DNA from: Akkermansiaceae bacterium
Lineage (GTDB): Bacteria > Verrucomicrobiota > Verrucomicrobiia > Verrucomicrobiales > Akkermansiaceae
Direction of reading: 5' to 3'
Assembly (NCBI GenBank): GCA_024233115.1
Contig: JACKQB010000004.1
Coordinates: 124,001-188,000 of the forward strand
Length of the DNA stretch: 64,000 bases
A program made the position numbers and the translations under genes. This document shows, piece by piece, positions 1 through 8,938 of this stretch. Within the stretch, counting starts at the first letter, position 1, and each line of letters starts with the position of its first letter. A model generated the notes under the pieces. The model was not told where the DNA came from. It saw only the letters and a program-made list of their open reading frames with translations, and searched no databases.

Positions 1-673
1 TCAGTCGGCTTGCCGTCTGCACAAGCACCGCACTCAAGAACACCGGCAGGAAGGAAAGGCCGGTTACACCCACCAAATCGGCAGCCTGTGCAAGCACGGG
101 TGTATCGTGGAAAGCCACCCCCAGGCCATTCCAACCAAACCCGGTGAACAACCAGCCACGGAGCCACTCGAGGGAGACCCAGGCGGCGGCATTGATGAAA
201 GCGAACTTGAGGGAGTGACCCGACTCACCAAGAGCTCCGCCTAACAATCCACGCTTGTTACCCTGTTGTTTTTTCTCGATTTTAGCCTGAATCCTACTCA
301 CCCCACCGGAGGATGAGTCATTGTCCGGTTCGGATTTTTTTCTCCATGGATTCCCGGCGCTCACGGCAATCGCCCCCCATATCCCGAAATAAAGCGCAAG
401 AAATGCAGCCAAGGCCATCGCGCCCAGTCCGCTGACGGTCCAGAGCCAGCTCAGGTTGACCGACCAGAAAACAAGACCTGTCAGGTAGCCGATACAAAAG
501 CCATCGCGTTTTTTTTGCCCTCGCCAGATGGCGGGGAAGAGTGGCAGCATCCACACCCAGACCAAACCGCTGATATCCCATCCCGGGTAACAAAGAGCCA
601 ACAGCACCCCGCTAACAAGTGCCATGAGCCACGGCCAAAGAGCCCATTGATTGATTTGAGATTGCAGGCTCAT
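1..673 (-). CDS. lnt: Apolipoprotein N-acyltransferase, N-terminal part (runs off left edge)
   Basis: The minus strand is open from an ATG at 673 to the window edge, 224 codons without a stop, so the gene is cut and not broken. Lnt moves an acyl chain from a phospholipid to the N-terminal cysteine of lipoproteins in the inner membrane. The visible part has several hydrophobic segments (from about residue 12 onward) and the family signature EWLRGWLFTGFGWN (residues 169-182), followed by HDTPVLAQAADLVGVTGLSF, which matches the loop and helix just before the nitrilase domain in Lnt. The catalytic Glu-Lys-Cys part lies beyond the edge. A polar stretch around residues 105-145 looks like an insertion between membrane helices. 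It lies 99 bp downstream of the phosphohexomutase gene on the same strand. Lipoproteins elsewhere in the window (4443-5552, 17165-17830, 32880-35291) would be its substrates. Confidence 0.9.
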   Translation of the reverse strand, partial: MSLQSQINQWALWPWLMALVSGVLLALCYPGWDISGLVWVWMLPLFPAIWRGQKKRDGFCIGYLTGLVFWSVNLSWLWTVSGLGAMALAAFLALYFGIWGAIAVSAGNPWRKKSEPDNDSSSGGVSRIQAKIEKKQQGNKRGLLGGALGESGHSLKFAFINAAAWVSLEWLRGWLFTGFGWNGLGVAFHDTPVLAQAADLVGVTGLSFLPVFLSAVLVQTASRL

Positions 674-680
674 GTTAAAC

Positions 681-707
681 CACGGAAATTACGGAAGGCA
701 CGGGATT
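681..707. repeat. Short degenerate 9-bp tandem repeat (CACGGAAAT-like)
   Basis: Three adjacent units, CACGGAAAT, TACGGAAGG and CACGGGATT, follow each other directly upstream of the lnt start, in the 99-bp gap between the phosphohexomutase stop and lnt. From memory, intergenic CACGGAAA-type runs recur in many environmental bacterial genomes; I see no second copy of this exact type here. It may serve no function. Confidence 0.45.
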
Positions 708-772
708 TTCTTTAAGTTTGCAGGGGTGCCTTCTTGGTATTTGGGTCCCGCGGCTGCGGGATTGGAGTTTTA

Positions 773-2716
773 CTACGCCATCCTTGCCTGCGCATCGGCT
801 TCAAGGGCCACCCAGAGTGCTTCCAGGCCGGCGGCCACCTTGTCCTTGCTTGTTTGCAAGTCGGCGGACGGCTCGTCTTTTCCAAACAGGTAATACTTGA
901 TTTTAGGCTCCGTGCCGGACGGACGCACTGCGCAGGACCGACCGTCCACTAGCTCGATGATCAACATCCCCTCCTTCGGAATGGCATCACCCTCGACATC
1001 TTCAAAATCATCCTTGGAGAAATCGCGCACACGGGAAACAGGTGTGCCATCGATTTCCGCAGGAGGATTTTCTGAATATGAAGCAGCCAGTGCTTTGATC
1101 TGTGCTGCTCCATCGGCACCCTCCATCACAAGCGCTTTGCCCAGCTCCAGATGATAGCCAAACTCCCTGTAAAGGTCATCCATGAGCGCTGCCAGGCTTT
1201 TCCCCTCGCTTTTCGCATAGGCAGCGAGCTCAGCAAACATCACAGCGGCTCCATTACCATCCTTGTCGCGGATGGTGTCGGTTCCAAGGTAGCCGTAGCT
1301 CTCCTCACCGCCGAAGATAAAGAAACGCGAATACTCGAGACGCAGTGCCCGGCTCTTCTCAGGGCTGAGTGAGCGGTAGTCGCCTTTTTTATCCGCCGGA
1401 ATGGCATCCTCGTATTTCTGCAACTTCGCGGAAATGTATTTGAAACCGGTCAGCGTATCGACGATGCCGACACCATACTTTTCAGCGATTGCACGCTGCA
1501 GCTCTGTGGTCACAAAGGTTTTAATCAATACGGCACGACTACGGTTGGAGTCGGTGATGACACCTTGGTCAAAAAACGTCTTGGTCCGGTACCACGCCAT
1601 CAGCGAGCCAATCTGGTTTCCTGTCAGCAACTGCATCCCCCCTTCGTCATTGCGGACCGCCACGCCCATACGATCGCAGTCGGGGTCAGTGCCAATGACA
1701 ATTTCCGCACCTTCTTTTTCCGCCAGTGCAATCCCCATGGCGAGGGCAGGAGCATTTTCAGGGTTCGGTGAAGCCACCGTAGGGAACCGGCCATCCTGGA
1801 CATCCTGCTCAGGAACCGTCAGCACCTCAAACCCAAGCTCGGTGAGCAGCGGCACGATACAGTGGCCACCGGTGCCGTGCAGGTTGGTGAACACAACCTT
1901 GGGTTTTTCATCACCCCCTGCCATCAGGTCAGGACGCAGTAGAAGTGTTTTGGCATCGTCCATGTAAACGCGGTCCATCACATCGCCCAGGATGTTCAGT
2001 GTGCCCTGCTCACTTGCCGGAAGGGTGTCATAAGCCTCGCTGACGAGTGCGTTCACCTCATTGATCACTCCCGTGGCATTGGGCTCCACAAGCTGCGCCC
2101 CCTGGTTGAAGTAGGCCTTGAATCCGTTGTCATGGGCTGGGTTATGACTCGCTGTTAGAACAACCCCCGCGTCCGCATTGAGCGCACGGATGGCATAAGA
2201 AATTTCCGGCGTCGCACGCGGACCATCAAAGAGGTGCACATCACATCCGAGTTCAGTGCAGACCCTGGCACAGAACTCCGCGAAATCACGCGAGAAGTGA
2301 CGTGTGTCATGGCCAAGGACAAAAGCCGGTTTGCGAGCGACTCCCTGCTCGGCGAGATATCGCTTCAGATAAATGATCATGCCGCGGATGGCACGACTCA
2401 CATTGTAGAAGTTCATCGAGGCTGTTCCCACACAGGGGTGCTCGGGTCGATCATTCGGGCCGCCCGCCCCTTGCTCGGCAGTGGTAACCACCCGGCCTAT
2501 CGTCCGGCCACGCAGGCCACCGGTGCCAAAGGCGAGCGTTTTGTAAAACCGGTCGTTCAGCTCTTCCCAGGAGCCGCCTTCCACGAGCTCGGCGATAGCT
2601 TGGACGGCAACCGGACTCGTAGTGCCCCCAAGCAGGGCATGGATGTTATCACGGGAGGATTCGAGCAGATGACCAGCCGCCACCGCACTATCGAGAGAGG
2701 ATTGAATATCAGACAT
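773..2716 (-). CDS. Phosphoglucomutase/phosphomannomutase family phosphohexomutase
   Basis: An alpha-D-phosphohexomutase of 647 residues, at the long end for the family. It interconverts hexose 1- and 6-phosphates in the cytoplasm, feeding glycolysis and cell-envelope sugar synthesis. All four family loops are present: the phosphoserine loop TASHNPAHDNGFKAY with catalytic Ser190; the Mg2+ loop GTDPDCDR with Asp344, Asp346 and Asp348; the sugar-binding loop GGEESYG (469-475); and the phosphate-binding loop RPSGTEPK (598-605). Residues about 76-98 form a loop that looks like an insertion after the GTGGLRG motif. The start codon is 42 bp from the divergent methyltransferase start, so a promoter must lie in or overlap that short gap. 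Specificity (glucose versus mannose) cannot be read from sequence alone. Confidence 0.95.
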   Translation of the reverse strand: MSDIQSSLDSAVAAGHLLESSRDNIHALLGGTTSPVAVQAIAELVEGGSWEELNDRFYKTLAFGTGGLRGRTIGRVVTTAEQGAGGPNDRPEHPCVGTASMNFYNVSRAIRGMIIYLKRYLAEQGVARKPAFVLGHDTRHFSRDFAEFCARVCTELGCDVHLFDGPRATPEISYAIRALNADAGVVLTASHNPAHDNGFKAYFNQGAQLVEPNATGVINEVNALVSEAYDTLPASEQGTLNILGDVMDRVYMDDAKTLLLRPDLMAGGDEKPKVVFTNLHGTGGHCIVPLLTELGFEVLTVPEQDVQDGRFPTVASPNPENAPALAMGIALAEKEGAEIVIGTDPDCDRMGVAVRNDEGGMQLLTGNQIGSLMAWYRTKTFFDQGVITDSNRSRAVLIKTFVTTELQRAIAEKYGVGIVDTLTGFKYISAKLQKYEDAIPADKKGDYRSLSPEKSRALRLEYSRFFIFGGEESYGYLGTDTIRDKDGNGAAVMFAELAAYAKSEGKSLAALMDDLYREFGYHLELGKALVMEGADGAAQIKALAASYSENPPAEIDGTPVSRVRDFSKDDFEDVEGDAIPKEGMLIIELVDGRSCAVRPSGTEPKIKYYLFGKDEPSADLQTSKDKVAAGLEALWVALEADAQARMA

Positions 2717-2758
2717 TTCGAGCTGGATGATAGTGGGAGTTCATGAGATTGCAACCCC

Positions 2759-3652
2759 GTGATAAGGCATAAACTCCAGTCAGCCATTGAGAAGCGGACA
2801 TCCATTCCCAGCGTTGATACCAACGCCCTCCGCCTTGTGGATGGTGCAGGGGACGGTTTGCCCGGGCTGTACCTGGACTCCTATGCCGACCGCTGGGTCG
2901 TCGCCTCCCGCGCCAACACGCTCGACCCCGAAGTCCGCGCATGGCTGGAGGCTCAAGGCAGAACCTGCTACTGGAAACGCCTCGACCAGCATGAAAAAGA
3001 AGATCCTGCCCACATCGCCGGCCCACTCCAAGACGAGCCATTCATCGCCGCAGAAAGTGGTGTGCACTACAAGATCCACTTCCAGGCCGGATACTCCCAG
3101 GGGATTTTCCTCGACCAACGCTTGAACCGCAAAAGGGTGCGCGCGTTTGCCGCCCCCGGAAAAACGGTTCTCAATACCTTCGCCTACACCGGGGCCTTTT
3201 CCGTTTGCGCCGCGCTCGGAGGGGCGACCACCACGACCCTCGACCTTTCCCAGGTCTACCTCGACTGGGCAAAGGACAACTTCCAGGCTAACAAACTCAA
3301 CCCCGCCGAGCATTATTTCTGCAAAGGTGACACCTTCCACTGGTTGAAACGTTTCGCCAGGCAGGGCCGGACATTTGACGGAATCATCCTCGACCCCCCG
3401 ACTTTTTCCCGTGATGACAAGGGCAAGGTTTTCCGGGTCGAAAAAGACTACCATCGGCTCGTTGCCCTGGCACACGCATGCCTCGCTGACGGTGGCTGGA
3501 TCCTTTGCTGCACCAACTGCCGCAAACTGGCCCCGCGTGATTTTTTCCGCATGGTCAGGGAAGGGGCACCCGGAGCCAACATCACATCGCTGGCGATGCC
3601 GGAGGAATACACCGGGGAACATTATCTGAAGTCGCTTTGGGTTGAAACATAG
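2759..3652 (+). CDS. RlmI/RlmK-like class I SAM-dependent (rRNA) methyltransferase
   Basis: A 297-residue methyltransferase. Residues 22-45 (LRLVDGAGDGLPGLYLDSY) match the linker after the PUA domain of RlmI-type m5C rRNA methyltransferases, but the PUA domain is missing (E. coli RlmI has 396 residues). The Rossmann part shows the SAM loop NTFAYTGAFSVCAA (139-152), the acidic end of strand 2 (LDLS, 161-164) and the catalytic-region motif LDPPTFS (211-217). The start is a GTG; no Shine-Dalgarno sequence is visible. It lies divergent from the phosphohexomutase. Substrate position is unknown, but nucleotide methylation of rRNA is the likely role from family knowledge. Confidence 0.85.
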   Translation: MIRHKLQSAIEKRTSIPSVDTNALRLVDGAGDGLPGLYLDSYADRWVVASRANTLDPEVRAWLEAQGRTCYWKRLDQHEKEDPAHIAGPLQDEPFIAAESGVHYKIHFQAGYSQGIFLDQRLNRKRVRAFAAPGKTVLNTFAYTGAFSVCAALGGATTTTLDLSQVYLDWAKDNFQANKLNPAEHYFCKGDTFHWLKRFARQGRTFDGIILDPPTFSRDDKGKVFRVEKDYHRLVALAHACLADGGWILCCTNCRKLAPRDFFRMVREGAPGANITSLAMPEEYTGEHYLKSLWVET

Positions 3653-3697
3653 TCCCCTATTGCCCTCGGCTATCAGTATGCTAATCTGCCACTGACC

Positions 3698-4429
3698 ATG
3701 GACGACTACAACCGCCGCCACTTCATCCGCACCTCCATCCCGGGGTTCCTCGGGCTTGGGTTGGCCTTGCCATCGATCAATGCGATCGCCACGCGAGCGA
3801 ATGCCTTTGAAGGCCGGGTTCCGGAAAACGGCGTGATCAACTGGGATGCTTTTCTGGAAGCGGTGGAAATGGAAACCGCCAAGCAACACCTCGACCATTG
3901 GAACCAGGACGACTACGTCAAAAAAGCCGCCGCGCTCGCACTCCGACTCAACCTCAAGGACCCCGCTCTTGCCAAGGCTTTTGCCAACACCCAAAATGGT
4001 CTCGGCAACCAACGGGTCGATTTTTACGACCTCGAGGAACAACGCGATTTTCAAGTGAATCTGCTCCAGTTTGAAAAAGACGAGCAGATCACGCATCACG
4101 ACCACCCGGACATGACCGGTGTCATCCTCTGCGCCACCGGAATGATCGATGTCTGGAACTACGACCTCATCGAACACAAGAATGACCAGCACGTCCTCCT
4201 TGCCGAGACCGCCCGCGCCACCCTCAGCAAAGGCCACGTCTCCACCCTGACTTCAAAAGCCCGGAATATCCACCGGCTCAAAGCCGGACGACTCACCCAA
4301 CTGGTCGATATTTTTGCGCCCCCTTACAATAAGGAACGCGCTCGGAAGAGCACCTGGTTCAAGGTCGACCCCGAGCCGATTCAGCAGCAGCCGGGCCGCC
4401 CTACAATCTATCAGGCCACTACGCGATAA
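3698..4429 (+). CDS. Tat-exported cupin resembling PCO/ADO thiol dioxygenases
   Basis: A 243-residue protein. It opens with a twin-arginine signal (NRRHFI, then a hydrophobic stretch to about residue 25), so it should be exported folded. The core resembles the PCO/ADO (cysteamine/N-terminal-cysteine dioxygenase) cupin family: an HHDHPDMTG motif supplies His134 and His136, followed by a glycine turn and WNYDL; a third His occurs in ARNIHRL (His192), as in the NIH motif of the plant enzymes, followed by DIFAPPYN. These give a plausible three-His Fe(II) site. The known enzymes are cytosolic and oxidise thiols with O2; the exported location here is unusual. Substrate is unknown. It is convergent with the 4443-5552 gene, with 13 bp between the stops. 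Confidence 0.7.
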   Translation: MDDYNRRHFIRTSIPGFLGLGLALPSINAIATRANAFEGRVPENGVINWDAFLEAVEMETAKQHLDHWNQDDYVKKAAALALRLNLKDPALAKAFANTQNGLGNQRVDFYDLEEQRDFQVNLLQFEKDEQITHHDHPDMTGVILCATGMIDVWNYDLIEHKNDQHVLLAETARATLSKGHVSTLTSKARNIHRLKAGRLTQLVDIFAPPYNKERARKSTWFKVDPEPIQQQPGRPTIYQATTR

Positions 4430-4442
4430 AAAGGAGGATTTG

Positions 4443-5552
4443 TTAGAAATTGCGAAGCGGCCGATCGTAGCCTGTGAGTTCCACGTAACCGTGGCCCGAA
4501 AGTGGCCTCCCATTTTTTCTACCTGCCACCCTGACCAAACCCTCCCAGTAGCGAATCTGGGAAAACCGACCATAGAGTTCCCCGTCTTTAAAAGCAGCGG
4601 CGAGATTACAATCGACGCCCCACGGAGGAATGTTAAGTCTCCAGCCCACAGGGAAACGCACACCCGACCGTGGGGAAGTCCAGTGCTCCGTCGGCTCCAC
4701 CCTACAAGCTCCGGGCTTAAGAACATGCCTCACACCCCTCTGGTCGATCCTTACGGTCATCCCCCTCTTTGGCGCCGAGCCATCCAGATGCCTGGGGGCG
4801 TAATGAACCAGCTCGCTGCCATCATCCAGCTGTAGCGCAAACCAATCCCAGCCATCCGCACCACGCGCGACATCAGGCCCCATCATCTCATGATCAGCCC
4901 AACCAGTACCGGTGATTTTGCTCAAGGAACCATTTCGCTTCAGCGTCCCCTTCACCGACATCCGGGTTGAGGACATGTAATAACTGCGGGACGCCGGCTC
5001 CATCCCCGGTTTTCCGTGTAACGTCCAGGGCTTGACGGGTTCAAGCTCTATGTCCAGCTCAACACCTCCCAGATCCACCCGGACACAAGGCTGACCAGCC
5101 CCACGGTCAAAGGCCACCCACTTGCCTGTCCAGACCATCAATCGATCGGTCGTCGCACCCGCGGTTCCCAGTCGACGACTGCCGATGACCTCCTTCACAT
5201 ATCTCCGGCCCGTAGAGAGATCCGTGACGGCCGCCTGCGCAAACTGACACGGGTTTCCAAACCATCGCACCGGGATGCCAAAGCGCTTTTCCTTGCCCGC
5301 CCAACTTTTGAAAAACGCCACATGAAACGCGTAATCAGCCCCCGCGTCATCTTTGATGATCCCCGTGTAATACCACCACTCAACGGCAAACTCATCGTGG
5401 GCGGCATGGTCGGCAGGCAGGCTGATCCCACGCTTCCCATCCACGCGACCACTGGGGGCGGGCACTTGACGCGTTGCACAGCCGGCAAGCCACGCTGCCA
5501 ACAACGCCAGATAGACAAGCCGCCAAACATTCCCATGATTCAAATTCCCCAC
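4443..5552 (-). CDS. CrtC/AttH-like (lipocalin-related) lipoprotein
   Basis: A 369-residue protein with a lipoprotein signal peptide ending in LAGC (Cys25). Residues 58-64 read EWWYYTG and residues 217-222 GWADHE, the two hallmark motifs of the CrtC (hydroxyneurosporene synthase) / AttH family, a double lipocalin-like beta-barrel fold. Members of this family hydrate carotenoids or have unknown roles as periplasmic lipoproteins; with no carotenoid genes nearby, the catalytic role is open. Lipid anchoring would place it on a membrane facing the periplasm. The protein is rich in Trp and Tyr, as typical for the fold. Confidence 0.8.
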   Translation of the reverse strand: MGNLNHGNVWRLVYLALLAAWLAGCATRQVPAPSGRVDGKRGISLPADHAAHDEFAVEWWYYTGIIKDDAGADYAFHVAFFKSWAGKEKRFGIPVRWFGNPCQFAQAAVTDLSTGRRYVKEVIGSRRLGTAGATTDRLMVWTGKWVAFDRGAGQPCVRVDLGGVELDIELEPVKPWTLHGKPGMEPASRSYYMSSTRMSVKGTLKRNGSLSKITGTGWADHEMMGPDVARGADGWDWFALQLDDGSELVHYAPRHLDGSAPKRGMTVRIDQRGVRHVLKPGACRVEPTEHWTSPRSGVRFPVGWRLNIPPWGVDCNLAAAFKDGELYGRFSQIRYWEGLVRVAGRKNGRPLSGHGYVELTGYDRPLRNF

Positions 5553-5822
5553 TGCGCTTCACCTCTGACCTAAAACCACTCGAAAAACAATATCAAAGGA
5601 AAGGGCCCCTTTTTCAGGCACACTAAAGCCGATTGTTTTTCTGCCCGCTACGCAAGAGGTCCAGCACCTCAGTACATCGACCTGGCCAGGATGCGACTTC
5701 ATTGCATGACCGGTCCGACAGGTGGGGATTAAACGAATTTTTAAACAATGGCTTCTAATTATCAGCGGGATTATAAATTATATCTTGATCGATTAATTAG
5801 CCATGCTAATATTCTTCCCGCT

Positions 5823-6074
5823 ATGCCTCCAGTTGCCTACAGATTAAGTTTCCCATGCCCCGAATGTGGCGGGGTGCTGACGATGTCCGTCAAGGCTTGC
5901 GAAGGGAACTGCCCACTCTGTCAGTGCCCCATCACGGTGAATCTCGATGTGCAGGTCAGCGAGGCCAAAGCCCAGGAACCCGTGACCAAGAAGGGATGGG
6001 ATAACCGCGCTTTCCGCCGTCCCGCCACCACCACCAAACCCATGTGGCAACCCCTCCATCAGCCTGCGGAATAA
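5823..6074 (+). CDS. Small zinc-ribbon protein
   Basis: An 83-residue protein. Near its start, CPECGG and, after a spacer, CEGNCPLCQCP provide six cysteines, a rubredoxin-like zinc-ribbon pattern. The rest is short and polar with no recognisable domain. The frame is open back to an ATG at 5748, but codons 1-25 of that longer version are very AT-rich, unlike the rest, and look like leader or promoter DNA; I therefore prefer the ATG at 5823. It lies upstream of topB on the same strand with a 126-bp gap. A role in nucleic-acid or protein binding is only a guess. Confidence 0.6.
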   Translation: MPPVAYRLSFPCPECGGVLTMSVKACEGNCPLCQCPITVNLDVQVSEAKAQEPVTKKGWDNRAFRRPATTTKPMWQPLHQPAE

Positions 6075-6200
6075 GACCCGCAGGAAGAGTCTGGTTTTTC
6101 TTTCCGCAGCCTTCCTACGAAGTAGGAATGTATCAGGAAAGAGCTGATCTTGAAAAATTTCCCTTTTCAATTGGCCATTCCGCGCGTAGTTCCACCTTCC

Positions 6201-8819
6201 ATGTCGAAGACCCTCATCATTGCAGAGAAGCCCTCTGTCGCCACCGATCTCTCAAGCGCGCTTGCCAAAGCACCCGAAGTCGGGAAATTCGAAAAAAAAG
6301 GCAAGGGCCGCGATATCTACTTCGAAAACGAAGGTTTTGTCATTACCTCAGCTGTGGGGCATCTGGTCGAACTCAAGATGCCCCAGGGCCCGATCGGCAA
6401 GAACGGCCAGCCCAGGAACCTTCCCTGGAACTTCGATGTGCTACCCGCCATCCCCAAGAAATTCGAACTCCAACCCATCGAGCAGTCCGAGGCCCGACTG
6501 AAACAGGTCCTGCGCCTCTGCCGCCGCAAGGACATCGACACCATCGTCAACGCCTGCGACGCCGGCCGCGAGGGTGAACTGATTTTCCGCTACATCCTCG
6601 AGCTCGGAAACATCGACAAACCGGTCAAACGCCTCTGGATGCAATCCATGACCCAGGGCGCCATCCTCGACGCCTGGTCACACCTCCGCAGCGATGAGGA
6701 CATGCACAACCTGCGTGATGCCGCCAAATGCCGGTCGGAGTCCGACTGGTTGGTAGGCCTCAACTCCACCCGAGCCCTGACCTGTTTCCGCTCCCGCCAT
6801 GGCGGCTTTAACATCACCGCCGCAGGACGCGTCCAGACGCCCACCCTCGCCATCCTCGCACGCCGCGAGATGGAAATCCGCGAGTTCATCCCCGAGGCCT
6901 ACTCCGAAGTCCATGCCGATTTCTCAGTCGAAAAAGGCAACTACGCGGGACGCTGGATCAATGAATCCTGGAAACGCGATGCCAAGCTGCCCCACTCACG
7001 CCCAGAGCGCCTTTGGAAAAAGGAGGACGCCGAGGCGATCCGCGCGCGGTGCGAAGGCAAGACCGGCACCGTACACGAGGAACAGAAACCCACCAAGCAG
7101 GCATCACCACAGCTCTACGACCTGACAACGCTCCAACGCGAGGCATCCTCGCGTTACGGCTTCTCCGCCAAACGCACCCTGCAGGTCGCCCAGGCACTCT
7201 ACGAGAAGTACAAGATGCTCACCTACCCCCGGACGGACTCGCGCTACTTGCCGGAGGACTATCTCGGCAAGGTACACGAAACCGTCGATGCCATCGCCCA
7301 ACAAGGTGGCGAGCTTGGCAAACACGCCAAACACGCCATCTCGGAAAAGCTCATCGTGCCCAGCAAGCGCGTCTTTAACAACGCCAAGATCTCCGACCAC
7401 TTCGCCATCATCCCCACAGGCCGCTTCGTGAAAATGGATGAGGCCGCCGAAAAAATCTTCGACCTCGTCACCAAACGCTTCCTCGCCGTCTTCTACCCAG
7501 CCGCCGAGTTCCTCAACACCCGCCGCATTACACGGGTCACCACCCAAGGGAGCGTGGGCGTCCCGCCCGCATCATCCAATGAAATCACAGACGCTTTTCT
7601 AACAACCGGAAAAATCCTCGTCACCCCGGGCTGGCTCGCCGTCTACGGCAGACAACCGGGCGTTGCCTCCGGCAAGGATGAACTCTGCTCTGTCTCCGAA
7701 GGAGAATCCGCCAAGGTCGACCACATCGAAGTCAGGGACGACCAGACCAAACCCCCCGCCCGGTTCAATGAAGCCACCCTGCTCTCCGCCATGGAGGGGG
7801 CCGGGAAACTCATCGATGACGAGGAACTGCGGGAAGCGATGTCCGAGCGCGGTCTCGGCACCCCGGCCACACGCGCCGCCACCATCGAAGGCCTCATCCG
7901 CCAGAAATACATCGAGCGCGACGGTCGTGAATTCCACGTCACCCGCAAAGGCATCCGCCTGATCGAAATCACCGATGAACTCGGTATCCACGCCCTGGCA
8001 TCACCATCGATGACAGGCGACTGGGAAAGCAAGCTACGCCAGATGGAACACGGCCAGCTCTCGCGCCCCGAGTTCATGCACGAGATCATCGACTTCACCT
8101 CCGACATCGTCAACAAGGCGAAGAAATACACCGCGGAGCTGAAAAACAAAGTTTTCCCGGACCTCGTCGCCACCTGCCCTAACTGCCACGCTGATAGACT
8201 CAAAACCACCGATGCCACCTACGAGTGTTATAACCCCGAGTGCGCATTCCAGATGAGTAAATACATCGCCTCCCGCCTCATCAACGAGCAGGAGGCGAAA
8301 GAACTGCTTGCCAAGAAATTCATCGGTCCGTTGGATGGCTTCAAATCCCGTTTCAACCGCCCCTTCGAAGCAGCCCTAGAACTCAAACAGGAGGAAACCA
8401 AGACTGGTAAAAAGGGGAAATGGAAAGTCGGCTTTGTCTTTGACGACGGCGAGAACGAGCGTGACGAACTTGACGATGAACAGGTCGTTGCCAGCGTCAC
8501 CACTCCCGACGGCAAGAAGGTCAAAATCTACGAGACCGCCAAAGCATGGTATGTGCCGGCCATCACCACCAAAAACGACCCTGACGGCATCCGCATCTCA
8601 CGCACCATCCTGCAGTGTGAGATACCCACCGACCAGGGAATCCAGCTGATTGAAAAAGGTAAAACCAACCTGCTTCAGGGCTTCATCTCAAAGCGCACCA
8701 AACGCGCCTTCTCAGCCTACCTCACCTTTGATGCCAGCAACGGCAAGATCGGCTTCGAGTTCGAACCACGCAAGTTCGGCAAAAAGGCAGCCAAGAAAAC
8801 GGGGAAAGAAGAAAAGTAA
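6201..8819 (+). CDS. topB: DNA topoisomerase III (type IA)
   Basis: An 872-residue type IA topoisomerase that passes single strands through a transient 5'-phosphotyrosine nick and resolves recombination or replication intermediates. The start MSKTLIIAEKPSVA is the canonical Toprim opening with the catalytic Glu9; DAGREGE follows at about 120-126. The active-site tyrosine is Tyr342 in MLTYPRTDSRY. After the core come a Cys4 zinc-finger-like segment (CPNC...CYNPEC) and TopB-type C-terminal repeats ending in a basic tail. An upstream in-frame TTG at 6150 adds 17 residues that do not fit the family, so I use the ATG at 6201. About residues 447-456 contain an odd GSVGVPPASS segment not expected in TopB (see findings). 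Confidence 0.95.
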   Translation: MSKTLIIAEKPSVATDLSSALAKAPEVGKFEKKGKGRDIYFENEGFVITSAVGHLVELKMPQGPIGKNGQPRNLPWNFDVLPAIPKKFELQPIEQSEARLKQVLRLCRRKDIDTIVNACDAGREGELIFRYILELGNIDKPVKRLWMQSMTQGAILDAWSHLRSDEDMHNLRDAAKCRSESDWLVGLNSTRALTCFRSRHGGFNITAAGRVQTPTLAILARREMEIREFIPEAYSEVHADFSVEKGNYAGRWINESWKRDAKLPHSRPERLWKKEDAEAIRARCEGKTGTVHEEQKPTKQASPQLYDLTTLQREASSRYGFSAKRTLQVAQALYEKYKMLTYPRTDSRYLPEDYLGKVHETVDAIAQQGGELGKHAKHAISEKLIVPSKRVFNNAKISDHFAIIPTGRFVKMDEAAEKIFDLVTKRFLAVFYPAAEFLNTRRITRVTTQGSVGVPPASSNEITDAFLTTGKILVTPGWLAVYGRQPGVASGKDELCSVSEGESAKVDHIEVRDDQTKPPARFNEATLLSAMEGAGKLIDDEELREAMSERGLGTPATRAATIEGLIRQKYIERDGREFHVTRKGIRLIEITDELGIHALASPSMTGDWESKLRQMEHGQLSRPEFMHEIIDFTSDIVNKAKKYTAELKNKVFPDLVATCPNCHADRLKTTDATYECYNPECAFQMSKYIASRLINEQEAKELLAKKFIGPLDGFKSRFNRPFEAALELKQEETKTGKKGKWKVGFVFDDGENERDELDDEQVVASVTTPDGKKVKIYETAKAWYVPAITTKNDPDGIRISRTILQCEIPTDQGIQLIEKGKTNLLQGFISKRTKRAFSAYLTFDASNGKIGFEFEPRKFGKKAAKKTGKEEK

Positions 8820-8864
8820 GTCAGTCATTAAGTGATGATGTAGGTCAGTGAAAACATCGGAAGC

Positions 8865-8938
8865 AGCCGTGTCGCCACGATCACTTACCTACCTCTTTAC
8901 CTGCGCACCTACTTACTTAACACCTACCCACTAACAGA
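8865..8938. repeat. Degenerate low-complexity ACCTAC/CTTACCT repeat
   Basis: Between the topB stop and the end of the next gene, the sequence repeats short units such as CACTTACCTACC, TTTACCTG, GCACCTACTTA and AACACCTACC. A shorter complementary form (GTGATGATGTAGGTCAGTG) lies just upstream, so the 100-bp interval could fold on itself. The pattern is irregular and may be neutral, or may serve the two convergent genes as a transcription end. Confidence 0.35.

Noticed and set aside
700..772. Hairpin TCCCGC-AGCC-GCGGGA after the phosphohexomutase stop as a terminator
   Set aside because: Short 6-bp stem without a T run; not enough to call.
2780..4237. A 485-codon open frame on the minus strand
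   Set aside because: Antisense to two genes with recognisable motifs (RlmI-like and PCO/ADO-like); the translation has no family feature.
5748..5822. N-terminal extension of the zinc-ribbon protein
   Set aside because: Very AT-rich codons unlike the rest of the gene; better read as untranslated or promoter DNA.
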